21,596 nucleotides of DNA, from positions 1 through 21,596 of the forward strand of contig DNYJ01000021.1 of the NCBI GenBank assembly GCA_003505155.1, given 5' to 3'. The notes beneath the pieces were generated by a model, which did not search any database, was not told the DNA's origin, and was given only the letters and a program-made list of their open reading frames with translations. This document shows positions 1 through 6,066 of this stretch, in pieces (within the stretch, counting starts at the first letter, position 1; each line of letters begins with the position of its first letter). The DNA is from Candidatus Uhrbacteria bacterium (GTDB lineage Bacteria; Patescibacteriota; Patescibacteriia; UBA9934; UBA10169). A program made the translations under genes and the position numbers.

Positions 1-4
1 TTCT

Positions 5-328
5 ATGAACCTTGCGCAAAAAACTTGCAAGTCTTGCGAAGGCGGGACGAAGCCACTCTCGGGCGACGAGATTGGTGCGTATCTCGATGAGCTCGGAGAC
101 GATTGGCAGGTGATTGACGACGAACGGCTTATGCGGACGTTTTCGTTCGGGACATTTGCCGATGCCATGGAGTTTGTGAACCAGGTTGCGCGCCTGGCCG
201 AATCCGAGGGGCATCATCCGGATATCGAAATCCACTACAGCCGTGTCTTGATCGAACTTTCTACGCACGCGATCGGCGGGCTCTCCGAAAACGATTTTAT
301 TCTCGCGGCGAAGATCAATGCATTATAA
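5..328 (+). CDS. 4a-hydroxytetrahydrobiopterin dehydratase (pterin-4a-carbinolamine dehydratase)
   Basis: This 107-residue protein has the usual length of the family, which dehydrates 4a-hydroxytetrahydropterin in pterin cofactor recycling in the cytosol. The recognisable core is GHHPDIEIHYSRV (about residues 69-81), which carries the conserved His-His-Pro of the active site, followed by the THAIGGLSENDF block near the C-terminus. The N-terminus has a CKSC motif before GGTKPLSGDEI, a CxxC-bearing start that I recall from many bacterial members. The ATG is four bases from the window edge, so its promoter is not visible and a start further upstream cannot be excluded, although the length fits. 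Its TAA stop lies inside TTATAA, which it shares tail-to-tail with prmC. No aromatic amino acid hydroxylase is visible nearby, so its physiological partner is unknown. Confidence 0.93.
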   Translation: MNLAQKTCKSCEGGTKPLSGDEIGAYLDELGDDWQVIDDERLMRTFSFGTFADAMEFVNQVARLAESEGHHPDIEIHYSRVLIELSTHAIGGLSENDFILAAKINAL

Positions 329-1222
329 AACGGCACGGATGACGCGCGGGAGAGCGTGAAGATCGGGGAGAATTTCAATGTCGGCTTCCGGGAAGTGTTC
401 GCGGATGAGATGAGGGAGCTTTGTGTCTTGTGCCGGATCAATTTCACACAGGACAACGCACGAACCTCCAAAGCATCGGCGATATTCTTTGAGTTGGCGG
501 AAGAACAGCCAGTACACATCGAGTCCGTAATAACCGGCTTCAAGCGCGAGTCTTGGCTCGAAGTCTCGGATTTCGGGTTGGGCATCCGTCCATTGGCGCG
601 TGGTGAGATAGGGGAGATTGGCGGTTACGATCGTGTGATCGGGACGCGACTCTTCAAGGATCAGGACGATCGGTTCGAGCAAATTTCCCTGCGCAAAGGT
701 TATCTGATCGGCGACCTTATGCGCGGCGGCGTTCTTTCGAGCAATGACAAGCGCATCAGGGCTGATGTCGCTTGCGATGACACTCTTGTGTGTTTCCGCG
801 GAGAGTGTGATACCCAAAGCGCCCGATCCGGTTCCCACATCTATGAACCGAACTTTTTCGCGATGCTCTTCATACAACTTGAAGACGCGCAGGGCTTCTT
901 CAATGAGAGTCTCCGTTTCCGGACGAGGAATGAGGACGTTTCGATTCACCTCGAAAGCCCGCCCGTAAAAATATTTCTTGCCGGTGATGTAGGCAACGGG
1001 CTCATGCTCGAGGCGCCGTGCAATGGCCGCGCGGTACGTTTCTTCCTGTTTTGGAGAGACTTCAAAATTAAGGCGGGAAAACAACTGCGGCTTCGTCACA
1101 TAAAGCGCGTAAGCGAGGAGAACTTCGGCATCAAGCGTGGGAGAAGCAAGCGTTTGGAATTTTGGTTCAGTTTGTTCTTTCAATGTGCTCTTGCCCCACT
1201 CCAACAATTCAACCACGGTCAT
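323..1222 (-). CDS. prmC: Peptide chain release factor N5-glutamine methyltransferase PrmC (HemK)
   Basis: PrmC is an S-adenosylmethionine-dependent enzyme that methylates the glutamine of the GGQ motif in release factors. The 299 residues have the usual length. The N-terminal helical domain (about 1-90) is followed by IPRPETETL (98-106), the SAM-binding loop DVGTGSG (128-134) and the catalytic tetrapeptide at 202-205. That tetrapeptide reads NLPY, where the textbook form is NPPY. The Asn and Tyr that hold the substrate glutamine are kept. The ATG overlaps the prfA stop as ATGA, which suggests translational coupling to its own substrate gene. The start is preceded by T and has no Shine-Dalgarno sequence. 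The gene ends in a TAA that overlaps the stop of the convergent dehydratase gene, so there is no room for a terminator between them. Confidence 0.95.
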   Translation of the reverse strand: MTVVELLEWGKSTLKEQTEPKFQTLASPTLDAEVLLAYALYVTKPQLFSRLNFEVSPKQEETYRAAIARRLEHEPVAYITGKKYFYGRAFEVNRNVLIPRPETETLIEEALRVFKLYEEHREKVRFIDVGTGSGALGITLSAETHKSVIASDISPDALVIARKNAAAHKVADQITFAQGNLLEPIVLILEESRPDHTIVTANLPYLTTRQWTDAQPEIRDFEPRLALEAGYYGLDVYWLFFRQLKEYRRCFGGSCVVLCEIDPAQDTKLPHLIREHFPEADIEILPDLHALPRVIRAVL

Positions 1223-2292
1223 AGATTTTTTGCGGCGGATTCGAGATCCTGTGCGCGCTGTGCTTTTCTAAGAGCCTCGGTTACGGCGGCGAGGTCGCCA
1301 TCCATGATGCCCATGAGGTTGTGCCACGATTCGTGGATGCGATGGTCGGTGACGCGCGATTGCGGATAGTTGTAGGTACGGATTTTTTCCGATCGTTCGC
1401 CGGTCCCGATCTGATCTCGGCGTTTTTCATCGCGTTCGGCTCGGCGCTTTTCTTCCTTATAGGCAAACACGCGCGAGCGCATGATTTCCATCGCCTTGGC
1501 GCGGTTCTGCTGTTGGGAACGTTCGTCTTGACATCGCACTTCAATGCCGGTGGGAAGATGAACCATGCGGATGGCCGAGTAGGTTGTGTTTACGCTCTGC
1601 CCGCCGGCGCCTTGCGAGGTCGAGGTTTCCACTTTCAAATCCTTCGGATCGAGCTCGAACTCCACCGCTTCGATTTCGGGAAGCACGGCCACGGTGGCGG
1701 TGGATGTGTGAATGCGGCCCTGTTTCTCCGTCTCCGGAATGCGCTGGACGCGATGGACGCCGGATTCGAACTTGAGAGACTGGTACACGTTCTTCCCTTT
1801 GATGGAAAACGTGATTTCTTTGAGTCCTCCAAGATCGTTCTGGCTTTGCGAACTGATGGAGACGTTCCAGCCATGGCGTTCTGCGAAACGCGCATACATG
1901 CGGAAGAGATGGGTGGCAAACAAAGCCGCTTCGTCTCCGCCGGCGCCGGCGCGGATTTCCATGATCACGTCTTTCTTATCCATGGGGTCGGGAGGAAGAA
2001 GAGCGAGAGAGATCTTCGCCTCGAGCTCCGCCAGCAGAGCTTCGGCGCGCGTTACCTCTTCTTCAGCCGCTTCTTTCATTTCAGGATCCTGCATCATCTC
2101 GCGCGCCTGTGCGAGCTCATTCTCGGCCTGTTGGTACGCGTCAATTCGTTCCACGATTTGAGAAATGCGTTGAAACTCCTCGTTCGTTTCTTTGAGTTTC
2201 TTCTGGTCGCCAAAAACTGCTGGATTGCCAAGCGCAGCTTCCAGCTCTCGTTTTCGTTCCTGATACGTTTTAAGGTCTTTGATGAAATCCAT
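1219..2292 (-). CDS. prfA: Peptide chain release factor 1 (RF1)
   Basis: RF1 recognises UAA and UAG and triggers peptide release in the ribosome. The 357 residues match the usual length. The N-terminal coiled-coil domain (about 1-100) precedes AGAGGDEA (115-122), the codon-recognition tripeptide PET (186-188, the PxT motif that marks RF1 and not RF2), and the catalytic GAGGQ (228-232) with Gln232. The C-terminal block YNYPQSRVTDHRI is also typical. The gene ends with TGA, so this organism must also have a UGA-reading factor, which is not in this window. It lies between rpmE and prmC on the same strand and overlaps prmC by four bases. A strong hairpin sits only 7 bases upstream of the ATG and no Shine-Dalgarno sequence is visible. 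Confidence 0.98.
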   Translation of the reverse strand: MDFIKDLKTYQERKRELEAALGNPAVFGDQKKLKETNEEFQRISQIVERIDAYQQAENELAQAREMMQDPEMKEAAEEEVTRAEALLAELEAKISLALLPPDPMDKKDVIMEIRAGAGGDEAALFATHLFRMYARFAERHGWNVSISSQSQNDLGGLKEITFSIKGKNVYQSLKFESGVHRVQRIPETEKQGRIHTSTATVAVLPEIEAVEFELDPKDLKVETSTSQGAGGQSVNTTYSAIRMVHLPTGIEVRCQDERSQQQNRAKAMEIMRSRVFAYKEEKRRAERDEKRRDQIGTGERSEKIRTYNYPQSRVTDHRIHESWHNLMGIMDGDLAAVTEALRKAQRAQDLESAAKNL

Positions 2293-2299
2293 AGCTACG

Positions 2300-2332
2300 A
2301 AAAAGACGCCATGCCAAGCATAACGTCTTTTT
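2300..2332 (-). terminator. Hairpin between rpmE and prfA, terminator or attenuator
   Basis: Read on the minus strand, AAAAAGACG pairs perfectly with CGTCTTTTT (9 bp), and inside it ATGC pairs with GCAT around a TTG loop. The A-rich and U-rich arms give it the form of an intrinsic terminator for rpmE. The T-run ends only 7 bases before the prfA ATG, so the hairpin could also control prfA transcription or access to its start. Confidence 0.65.
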
Positions 2333-2346
2333 GTCTCATTGTCTCG

Positions 2347-2670
2347 TTACGCCTCGCTCTTCTTTGTCTTTTTGATGCGAACCGATTTTGTTTCCTCCAC
2401 TTCAATCTTGGGCTTGCGCTTGGCGGCGCGCTCCGCTTTCTTGACAGTTTTGCTCTTGACGCTTGCTTTCTTCTGCGACGTGCGGGCCTCGAACTTCTCC
2501 ACGCGACGGGCGCTGTCGAGGATTTTTTGTTTGCCGGTGTAGAAGGGATGGCAGACACTGCACAACTCGACGTCGATCCTCTCGAGCGTCGAACCGGTCG
2601 TGTAGACGGCTCCGCAAGCGCAGGTGATGACGGCCTTGGAGTAATAAGTTGGATGAATAGCAGTTTTCAT
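2347..2670 (-). CDS. rpmE: 50S ribosomal protein L31 (bL31) with a long basic tail
   Basis: Residues 1-60 are a zinc-type L31: MKTAIHP start, CAC at 17-19, and CSVC at 37-40 followed by HPFYTGKQK. The four cysteines (17, 19, 37, 40) would bind zinc. The protein has 107 residues, longer than the roughly 70 usual for bacterial L31. The extra C-terminal 40-45 residues are rich in Lys, Arg and Ala and contain no recognisable domain. They probably form a flexible RNA-binding tail. The promoter is very good (TTGACC, 17-base spacer, TATAGT) and its -10 box ends only nine bases before the ATG, so the mRNA should be leaderless or nearly so. The gene is followed by prfA, with a hairpin between them. 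Confidence 0.95.
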   Translation of the reverse strand: MKTAIHPTYYSKAVITCACGAVYTTGSTLERIDVELCSVCHPFYTGKQKILDSARRVEKFEARTSQKKASVKSKTVKKAERAAKRKPKIEVEETKSVRIKKTKKSEA

Positions 2671-2679
2671 ACGGGCGAA

Positions 2680-2708
2680 ACTATAGTGTTTTGACGGAAA
2701 AAGGTCAA
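2680..2708 (-). promoter_or_regulatory. rpmE promoter, predicted leaderless
   Basis: On the minus strand, TTGACC (2708-2703) and TATAGT (2685-2680) are separated by exactly 17 bases, one of the best sigma-70-type promoters in the window. Only nine bases lie between the -10 box and the rpmE ATG, so transcription should start about two bases before the start codon or at it. The -35 box begins just after the stop of the upstream hypothetical gene. Confidence 0.75.
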
Positions 2709-2709
2709 G

Positions 2710-3372
2710 CTACGGCCGTTCGTATGGCGGGCGCTTGGCATAGGGTGACGCCAAGTCAATAGTAACGAGTCCGCTCGAAACGGTGTAAGAACCATTTGGT
2801 CCCTCGGTTTCCTTGAATGGGACGGACCAAAGATCGTGCGGGTTCTTGGTGAGAATCTCGTCGGTCATGATCTGCACGATCAGGCGCTCACGGTCAAAAC
2901 CCAGGACATGGAACGTCTGCACATCGCCCGGTTGCGGCGTGTCGAAATCGTAGGATGACTGGCGTTTGAACAGGCGCTCCCACGTTTGGTTGGAAACGTC
3001 ATAGGCGTAGATGGCGTTGAACAAATCTCCCGTATCGGCTGGAGGCGGCAGATAGAGGGCGCTGTGCGTGGCGAAGTAGTAGATCGTGCTGTCTGTACCG
3101 TCTTGCGCGGGACGCCGGATGATGCCGTAGGCGATGTTCTCATGTCCGGAACCGTTGCCAGGCCTGTTGATCATTTCTTCCGCCTGTGCCGTGTATTCCC
3201 AGAGATCGGGATCAATCGTGTTGAAGTTTTGTCCGGTGTTTGAGGCGCGCGGAAGATCCGACGAGGCTTCTTTGACTGTGCCGTCGCTTGTTGCGTAGAG
3301 CGGCTCTTCTGGCGCGGAGGATTTCCAAACCCACCCGGCAATCAAAAGTGCGGCGACGATGCTTGTGAACAT
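2710..3372 (-). CDS. Membrane-anchored hypothetical protein
   Basis: I do not recognise this protein. From the chosen ATG it has 220 residues: an N-terminal hydrophobic helix (about 2-16, MFTSIVAALLIAGW) followed by a soluble outside part rich in aromatic and beta-type segments, such as IYYFATHSALYLPPP and IYAYDVSNQTWERLF. The latter resembles single blades of beta-propeller proteins, but no repeat can be counted with confidence. It is probably a lipid-free anchored extracytoplasmic protein. The reading frame extends to a GTG at 3426, but a -10-like TATACT lies inside that extension, and the ATG at 3372 has AAAGG five bases upstream, one of the few Shine-Dalgarno-like sites here. It lies upstream of rpmE but that gene has its own promoter. 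Confidence 0.72.
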   Translation of the reverse strand: MFTSIVAALLIAGWVWKSSAPEEPLYATSDGTVKEASSDLPRASNTGQNFNTIDPDLWEYTAQAEEMINRPGNGSGHENIAYGIIRRPAQDGTDSTIYYFATHSALYLPPPADTGDLFNAIYAYDVSNQTWERLFKRQSSYDFDTPQPGDVQTFHVLGFDRERLIVQIMTDEILTKNPHDLWSVPFKETEGPNGSYTVSSGLVTIDLASPYAKRPPYERP

Positions 3373-3397
3373 GGCTACCTTTGTATTCACAGGAAGC

Positions 3398-3403
3398 AGT
3401 ATA
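3398..3403 (-). promoter_or_regulatory. -10 box for the membrane-anchored hypothetical gene
   Basis: TATACT on the minus strand lies 25 bases upstream of the ATG at 3372 and inside the longer GTG-started frame. No convincing -35 box is seen at the right distance. It helps decide the start codon. Confidence 0.4.
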
Positions 3404-3436
3404 GACGATTTTTGAAAGAAGCGCACGCCGGCCGTC

Positions 3437-3465
3437 TTGACGAAAAGCGGCTTGTTCTATATTCT
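3437..3465 (+). promoter_or_regulatory. rpsB-tsf promoter
   Basis: TTGACG (3437-3442) and TATTCT (3460-3465) have a 17-base spacer. Transcription from here would give a leader of about 105 bases before rpsB, which holds the folded element described separately. Confidence 0.65.
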
Positions 3466-3484
3466 TGCGTTCATAAATCAATCA

Positions 3485-3562
3485 GGAAGGTGCGAAGAAC
3501 GTTGCGAGCCTTGCCCCTCCGAAGCTCGAAGAGCGAAGGGGGGTCCTCGCACGGCGCCTTCC
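3485..3562 (+). promoter_or_regulatory. Structured 5' leader of rpsB, candidate autoregulatory element
   Basis: Three nested stems can be drawn by eye. The outer stem is 3485-3493 with 3554-3562 (9 bp, one G-U). The middle stem is TGCGAG 3503-3508 with CTCGCA 3546-3551. The inner part is CCCCT 3514-3518 with AGGGG 3537-3541, capped by GCTC 3524-3527 with GAGC 3531-3534 around a GAA loop. The element ends just upstream of the ribosome site AAAGGA at 3571-3576. Leaders of rpsB operons bind S2 in other bacteria. Whether this is such a binding site, or a dispersed palindromic repeat, is unknown. Confidence 0.55.
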
Positions 3563-3578
3563 GCAGTCAAAAAGGATT

Positions 3579-4337
3579 ATGAAACTCCCAACTCTTCAAG
3601 AGCTTCTCACAGCCGGAGCTCACTTTGGCCATCAGGCTTCCCGTTGGCATCCCAAAATGGCGCCCTACATCTTCGGCGTTCGATCGGGCATCCATGTCAT
3701 CAACCTTGAGCGCACGCAGGAGGAACTGGGGAAAGCGCTCGACGTTGTGAAAAGTATCGCGGCAAAAGGCGGCGTCATTTTGTTTGTCGGCACCAAGAGC
3801 CAGGCAAAGAAATACGTGCGAGCGGCCGCGGAGGATTGCGGCATGCCTTTTGTCACGGAACGGTGGCTGGGAGGCACGCTCACAAATTTTAAGCAGATCC
3901 GCGATGCGGTGGACCGCTATTTGAAACTCAAGGAACAGCAATTGAAAGGCGAACTGGGTAAGTACACGAAGCTGGAACGCTTGATGATTGCGCGCGATAT
4001 TGAAGAGTGCGATGTGAAGATCGGCGGCATTGCCACGCTCAAGAAAAAACCCGAAGCCGTCTTTATCACTGATGTGCGTTTCGACAAAACGGCGGTGATG
4101 GAAGCGATTGCCTGCAACATCCCGATCGTCGGCGTGTGCGACACGAATGTCAATCCGGATCGCGTGACGCATGTGATTCCGATGAACGACGACGCCGTGC
4201 GTTCGATCGAGCTGGTGACGAAGCTTGTTGCGGAGGCTGTCAAGGAAGGAAAAGCGAATCCGGTCGTCTTGGAAAAGAAGGTTGAAAAAATTGGAAAAGA
4301 GACAAAGAAGGCAGAAGCTCTGAAAGTACAAGCCTAG
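3579..4337 (+). CDS. rpsB: 30S ribosomal protein S2 (uS2)
   Basis: S2 is a late-assembling protein of the small subunit, at the junction of head and body. The 252 residues contain the family signatures: LTAGAHFGHQASRWHPKMAPYIFG at residues 11-34 in two parts (GAHFGHQ, then WHPKM), IHVINLERT, FVGTKSQA, and RWLGGTLTNFKQI near 94-106. The C-terminus ends in a Lys/Glu-rich tail. The start has AAAGGA two bases before ATG, a very short spacing but one of only two plausible Shine-Dalgarno sites in the window. It is followed after 19 bases by tsf, the usual partner, and is preceded by its own promoter and a folded leader. Confidence 0.99.
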   Translation: MKLPTLQELLTAGAHFGHQASRWHPKMAPYIFGVRSGIHVINLERTQEELGKALDVVKSIAAKGGVILFVGTKSQAKKYVRAAAEDCGMPFVTERWLGGTLTNFKQIRDAVDRYLKLKEQQLKGELGKYTKLERLMIARDIEECDVKIGGIATLKKKPEAVFITDVRFDKTAVMEAIACNIPIVGVCDTNVNPDRVTHVIPMNDDAVRSIELVTKLVAEAVKEGKANPVVLEKKVEKIGKETKKAEALKVQA

Positions 4338-4356
4338 TATCCAATATCTTATCCCT

Positions 4357-4944
4357 ATGCCCATTGATGCCAAAACTGTTGCAATGCTTCGCGAGATGAC
4401 CGGAGCGGGCATGATGGACGCCAAGAAGGCGCTCGAAGAGGTCGGCGGAGATCTTGAAAAAGCAGCCGAAGAACTTCGCAAGAAAGGTGTCACGAAGGCG
4501 GCAAAGAAGTCGGATCGTGCCACCAGCGAGGGGCGCGTTCATGCGTACATCCATGCAACCGGCAAGGTCGGCGTGCTCGTTGAAGTGCTCTGCGAGACGG
4601 ATTTCGTCGCGCGCAACGAGAACTTCATCGCATTTTGCAATGACCTTGCGATGCACATTGCCGCTTCTGATCCGTCCTATCTTACGCGCGAAGATGTTCC
4701 GGAAGAGATTGTCGCGAAAGAAAAAGAACTTGTTGCCTCCGCGCTCAAGGAAGAAGGCAAGCCAGAGGCAATGATCGAAAAGATCAGCCAAGGGAAAATG
4801 GACAAGTGGTACGGCGAAGTCGTCCTCATGGAACAGCCGTTCATTAAGGACGAAGAAAAGACGATCCAAGAACTTTTGACTGAACAGATTGTCACCATCG
4901 GGGAGAATATGGCCATCCGCCGCTTCGCCCGCTTTGCCATTTAA
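4357..4944 (+). CDS. tsf: Elongation factor Ts
   Basis: EF-Ts is the guanine nucleotide exchange factor for EF-Tu. The N-terminal UBA-like domain has the signature MLREMTGAGMMDAKKALEE (about residues 10-28), and the core has TDFVARNENF (81-90), whose Asp and Phe push into EF-Tu. At 195 residues it is the short form with a single reduced core domain, as in Thermus, compared with about 283 residues in E. coli. It is cotranscribed with rpsB and followed by a clear intrinsic terminator ten bases after its stop. The ATG follows CCCT, with no Shine-Dalgarno sequence. Confidence 0.98.
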   Translation: MPIDAKTVAMLREMTGAGMMDAKKALEEVGGDLEKAAEELRKKGVTKAAKKSDRATSEGRVHAYIHATGKVGVLVEVLCETDFVARNENFIAFCNDLAMHIAASDPSYLTREDVPEEIVAKEKELVASALKEEGKPEAMIEKISQGKMDKWYGEVVLMEQPFIKDEEKTIQELLTEQIVTIGENMAIRRFARFAI

Positions 4945-4953
4945 AAGAAAACA

Positions 4954-4975
4954 AGAGAGCACAGGCTCTCTTTTG
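4954..4975 (+). terminator. Intrinsic terminator of rpsB-tsf
   Basis: AGAGAGC (4954-4960), loop ACAG, GCTCTCT (4965-4971), then TTT and a T-rich stretch. The stem is 7 bp and perfect, and the upstream side is A-rich. Confidence 0.85.
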
Positions 4976-4980
4976 GTTTG

Positions 4981-4989
4981 TGCTACAAT
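4981..4989 (+). promoter_or_regulatory. gap promoter, extended -10
   Basis: TGC-TACAAT is an extended -10 element lying directly after the tsf terminator. No -35 box is present at 16-18 bases. Transcription would start near 4996, giving a leader of about 44 bases with no Shine-Dalgarno site. Confidence 0.6.
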
Positions 4990-5039
4990 GGCCGCATCTT
5001 TCTCTTGCTATCTTATCTCACAACTCTAATCTTTCTCCT

Positions 5040-6059
5040 ATGCTTCGCATCGCCATCAACGGTTTTGGCCGCATCGGCCGTCTCGCTCTGCGTGTTGGCT
5101 TCAAACAGAAAGGTCTTGAGTTCGTTGCGATCAACGACCTGAACAGTCCGGAAACGCTGGCGCATCTTCTCAAGTACGACACGGTTTATCGCGCTTGGGA
5201 TCGCCGTGTGAAAGCTGGCGACGGGTTTCTGGTGGTTGATGGCAAGAAGATACCCGTGTTTGCGCAAAAGGATCCTGGCCGTCTGCCGTGGAAGGAACGC
5301 AAAGTAGATGTCGTGATCGAGTCTACCGGGTTTTTTACGAATGAAGCCGGAGCCTCGGCTCATATCGGCGCGGGCGCAAAGTCGGTGGTGGTCAGCGCGC
5401 CGTCCGAGGATCTCCCCACGCATCTCATGGGAGTCAATCATCAAGATCTTCATCCGAAAACGCGCGTGATCTGCAACGCGTCCTGCACGACAAATTCGGC
5501 TGGACCCGTCGTGCAGATCTTGCACGAAGCGTTCGGCATTCAAAAAGCTATGCTCTCCACCGTCCACTCAGTGACGTCGGGGCAGAATGTGGTGGACAGC
5601 ATTCCGCCCGCGCGCAAACCCGACTTGCGTCGCGCGCGTTCCATCTTGGGTAACATCATCCCGACGCATACGGGTGCGGCGGAGGCGACCGCGAAAGCGG
5701 CGGCGTATCTTCAAGGAAAGTTTGACGGAGTGGCTATCCGTGTTCCGACGCTTGACGTCTCGCTTTCGAGCTTCTCGGTTCTTCTGCGTCAGAGAACGGA
5801 CATTGAGCATGTCAATCAGGCGTTTCGCCAAGCGGCGCGTTCGGCTCGTTGGAAAGGTATTTTTGACGTGACGGAAGAGCCTTTGGTGTCCTCCGATTTG
5901 ATTGGTAATCCTCACGCTTCGGTCGCGGATCTTTCCATGACGAAAGTCGTTGACGGAGATTTTGTCAACGTGCTCGCGTGGTACGACAACGAGTGGGGTT
6001 ATGCGAATCAACTCATAATGATGGTTCGTGAAGTAGGCAAGCGTGTTCTCAAAAAATAG
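5040..6059 (+). CDS. gap: Glyceraldehyde-3-phosphate dehydrogenase, type I
   Basis: This enzyme oxidises glyceraldehyde-3-phosphate to 1,3-bisphosphoglycerate using NAD in glycolysis. From the chosen ATG it has 339 residues. It starts with the Rossmann motif INGFGRIGR (6-14), has Asp33 at the end of the second strand (INDLN, favouring NAD), the catalytic Cys149 in NASCTTNS, and the general base His176 in STVHSVTSGQN. The C-terminal WYDNEWGYANQL is diagnostic. The frame is open 60 bases further upstream, but that extension overlaps the promoter and has no homologous look, whereas MLRIAINGFG is the usual start. pgk follows after 7 bases, so the two are one transcription unit. Confidence 0.98.
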   Translation: MLRIAINGFGRIGRLALRVGFKQKGLEFVAINDLNSPETLAHLLKYDTVYRAWDRRVKAGDGFLVVDGKKIPVFAQKDPGRLPWKERKVDVVIESTGFFTNEAGASAHIGAGAKSVVVSAPSEDLPTHLMGVNHQDLHPKTRVICNASCTTNSAGPVVQILHEAFGIQKAMLSTVHSVTSGQNVVDSIPPARKPDLRRARSILGNIIPTHTGAAEATAKAAAYLQGKFDGVAIRVPTLDVSLSSFSVLLRQRTDIEHVNQAFRQAARSARWKGIFDVTEEPLVSSDLIGNPHASVADLSMTKVVDGDFVNVLAWYDNEWGYANQLIMMVREVGKRVLKK

Positions 6060-6066
6060 CATTGGT

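Noticed and set aside
356..1369. Open frame of 337 codons on the + strand
   Set aside because: Antisense to prmC and the start of prfA, both strongly identified, and the translation has no family features.
1321..2694. Open frame of 457 codons on the + strand
   Set aside because: Antisense to prfA and rpmE. It is a by-product of the GC-rich codon pattern of the real genes.
3567..4523. Open frame of 318 codons on the minus strand
   Set aside because: Antisense to rpsB and the start of tsf, both certain.
4980..5039. Earlier start for gap giving 20 extra residues
   Set aside because: The extension covers the extended -10 promoter and has no resemblance to the family, whereas MLRIAINGFG is the normal N-terminus.
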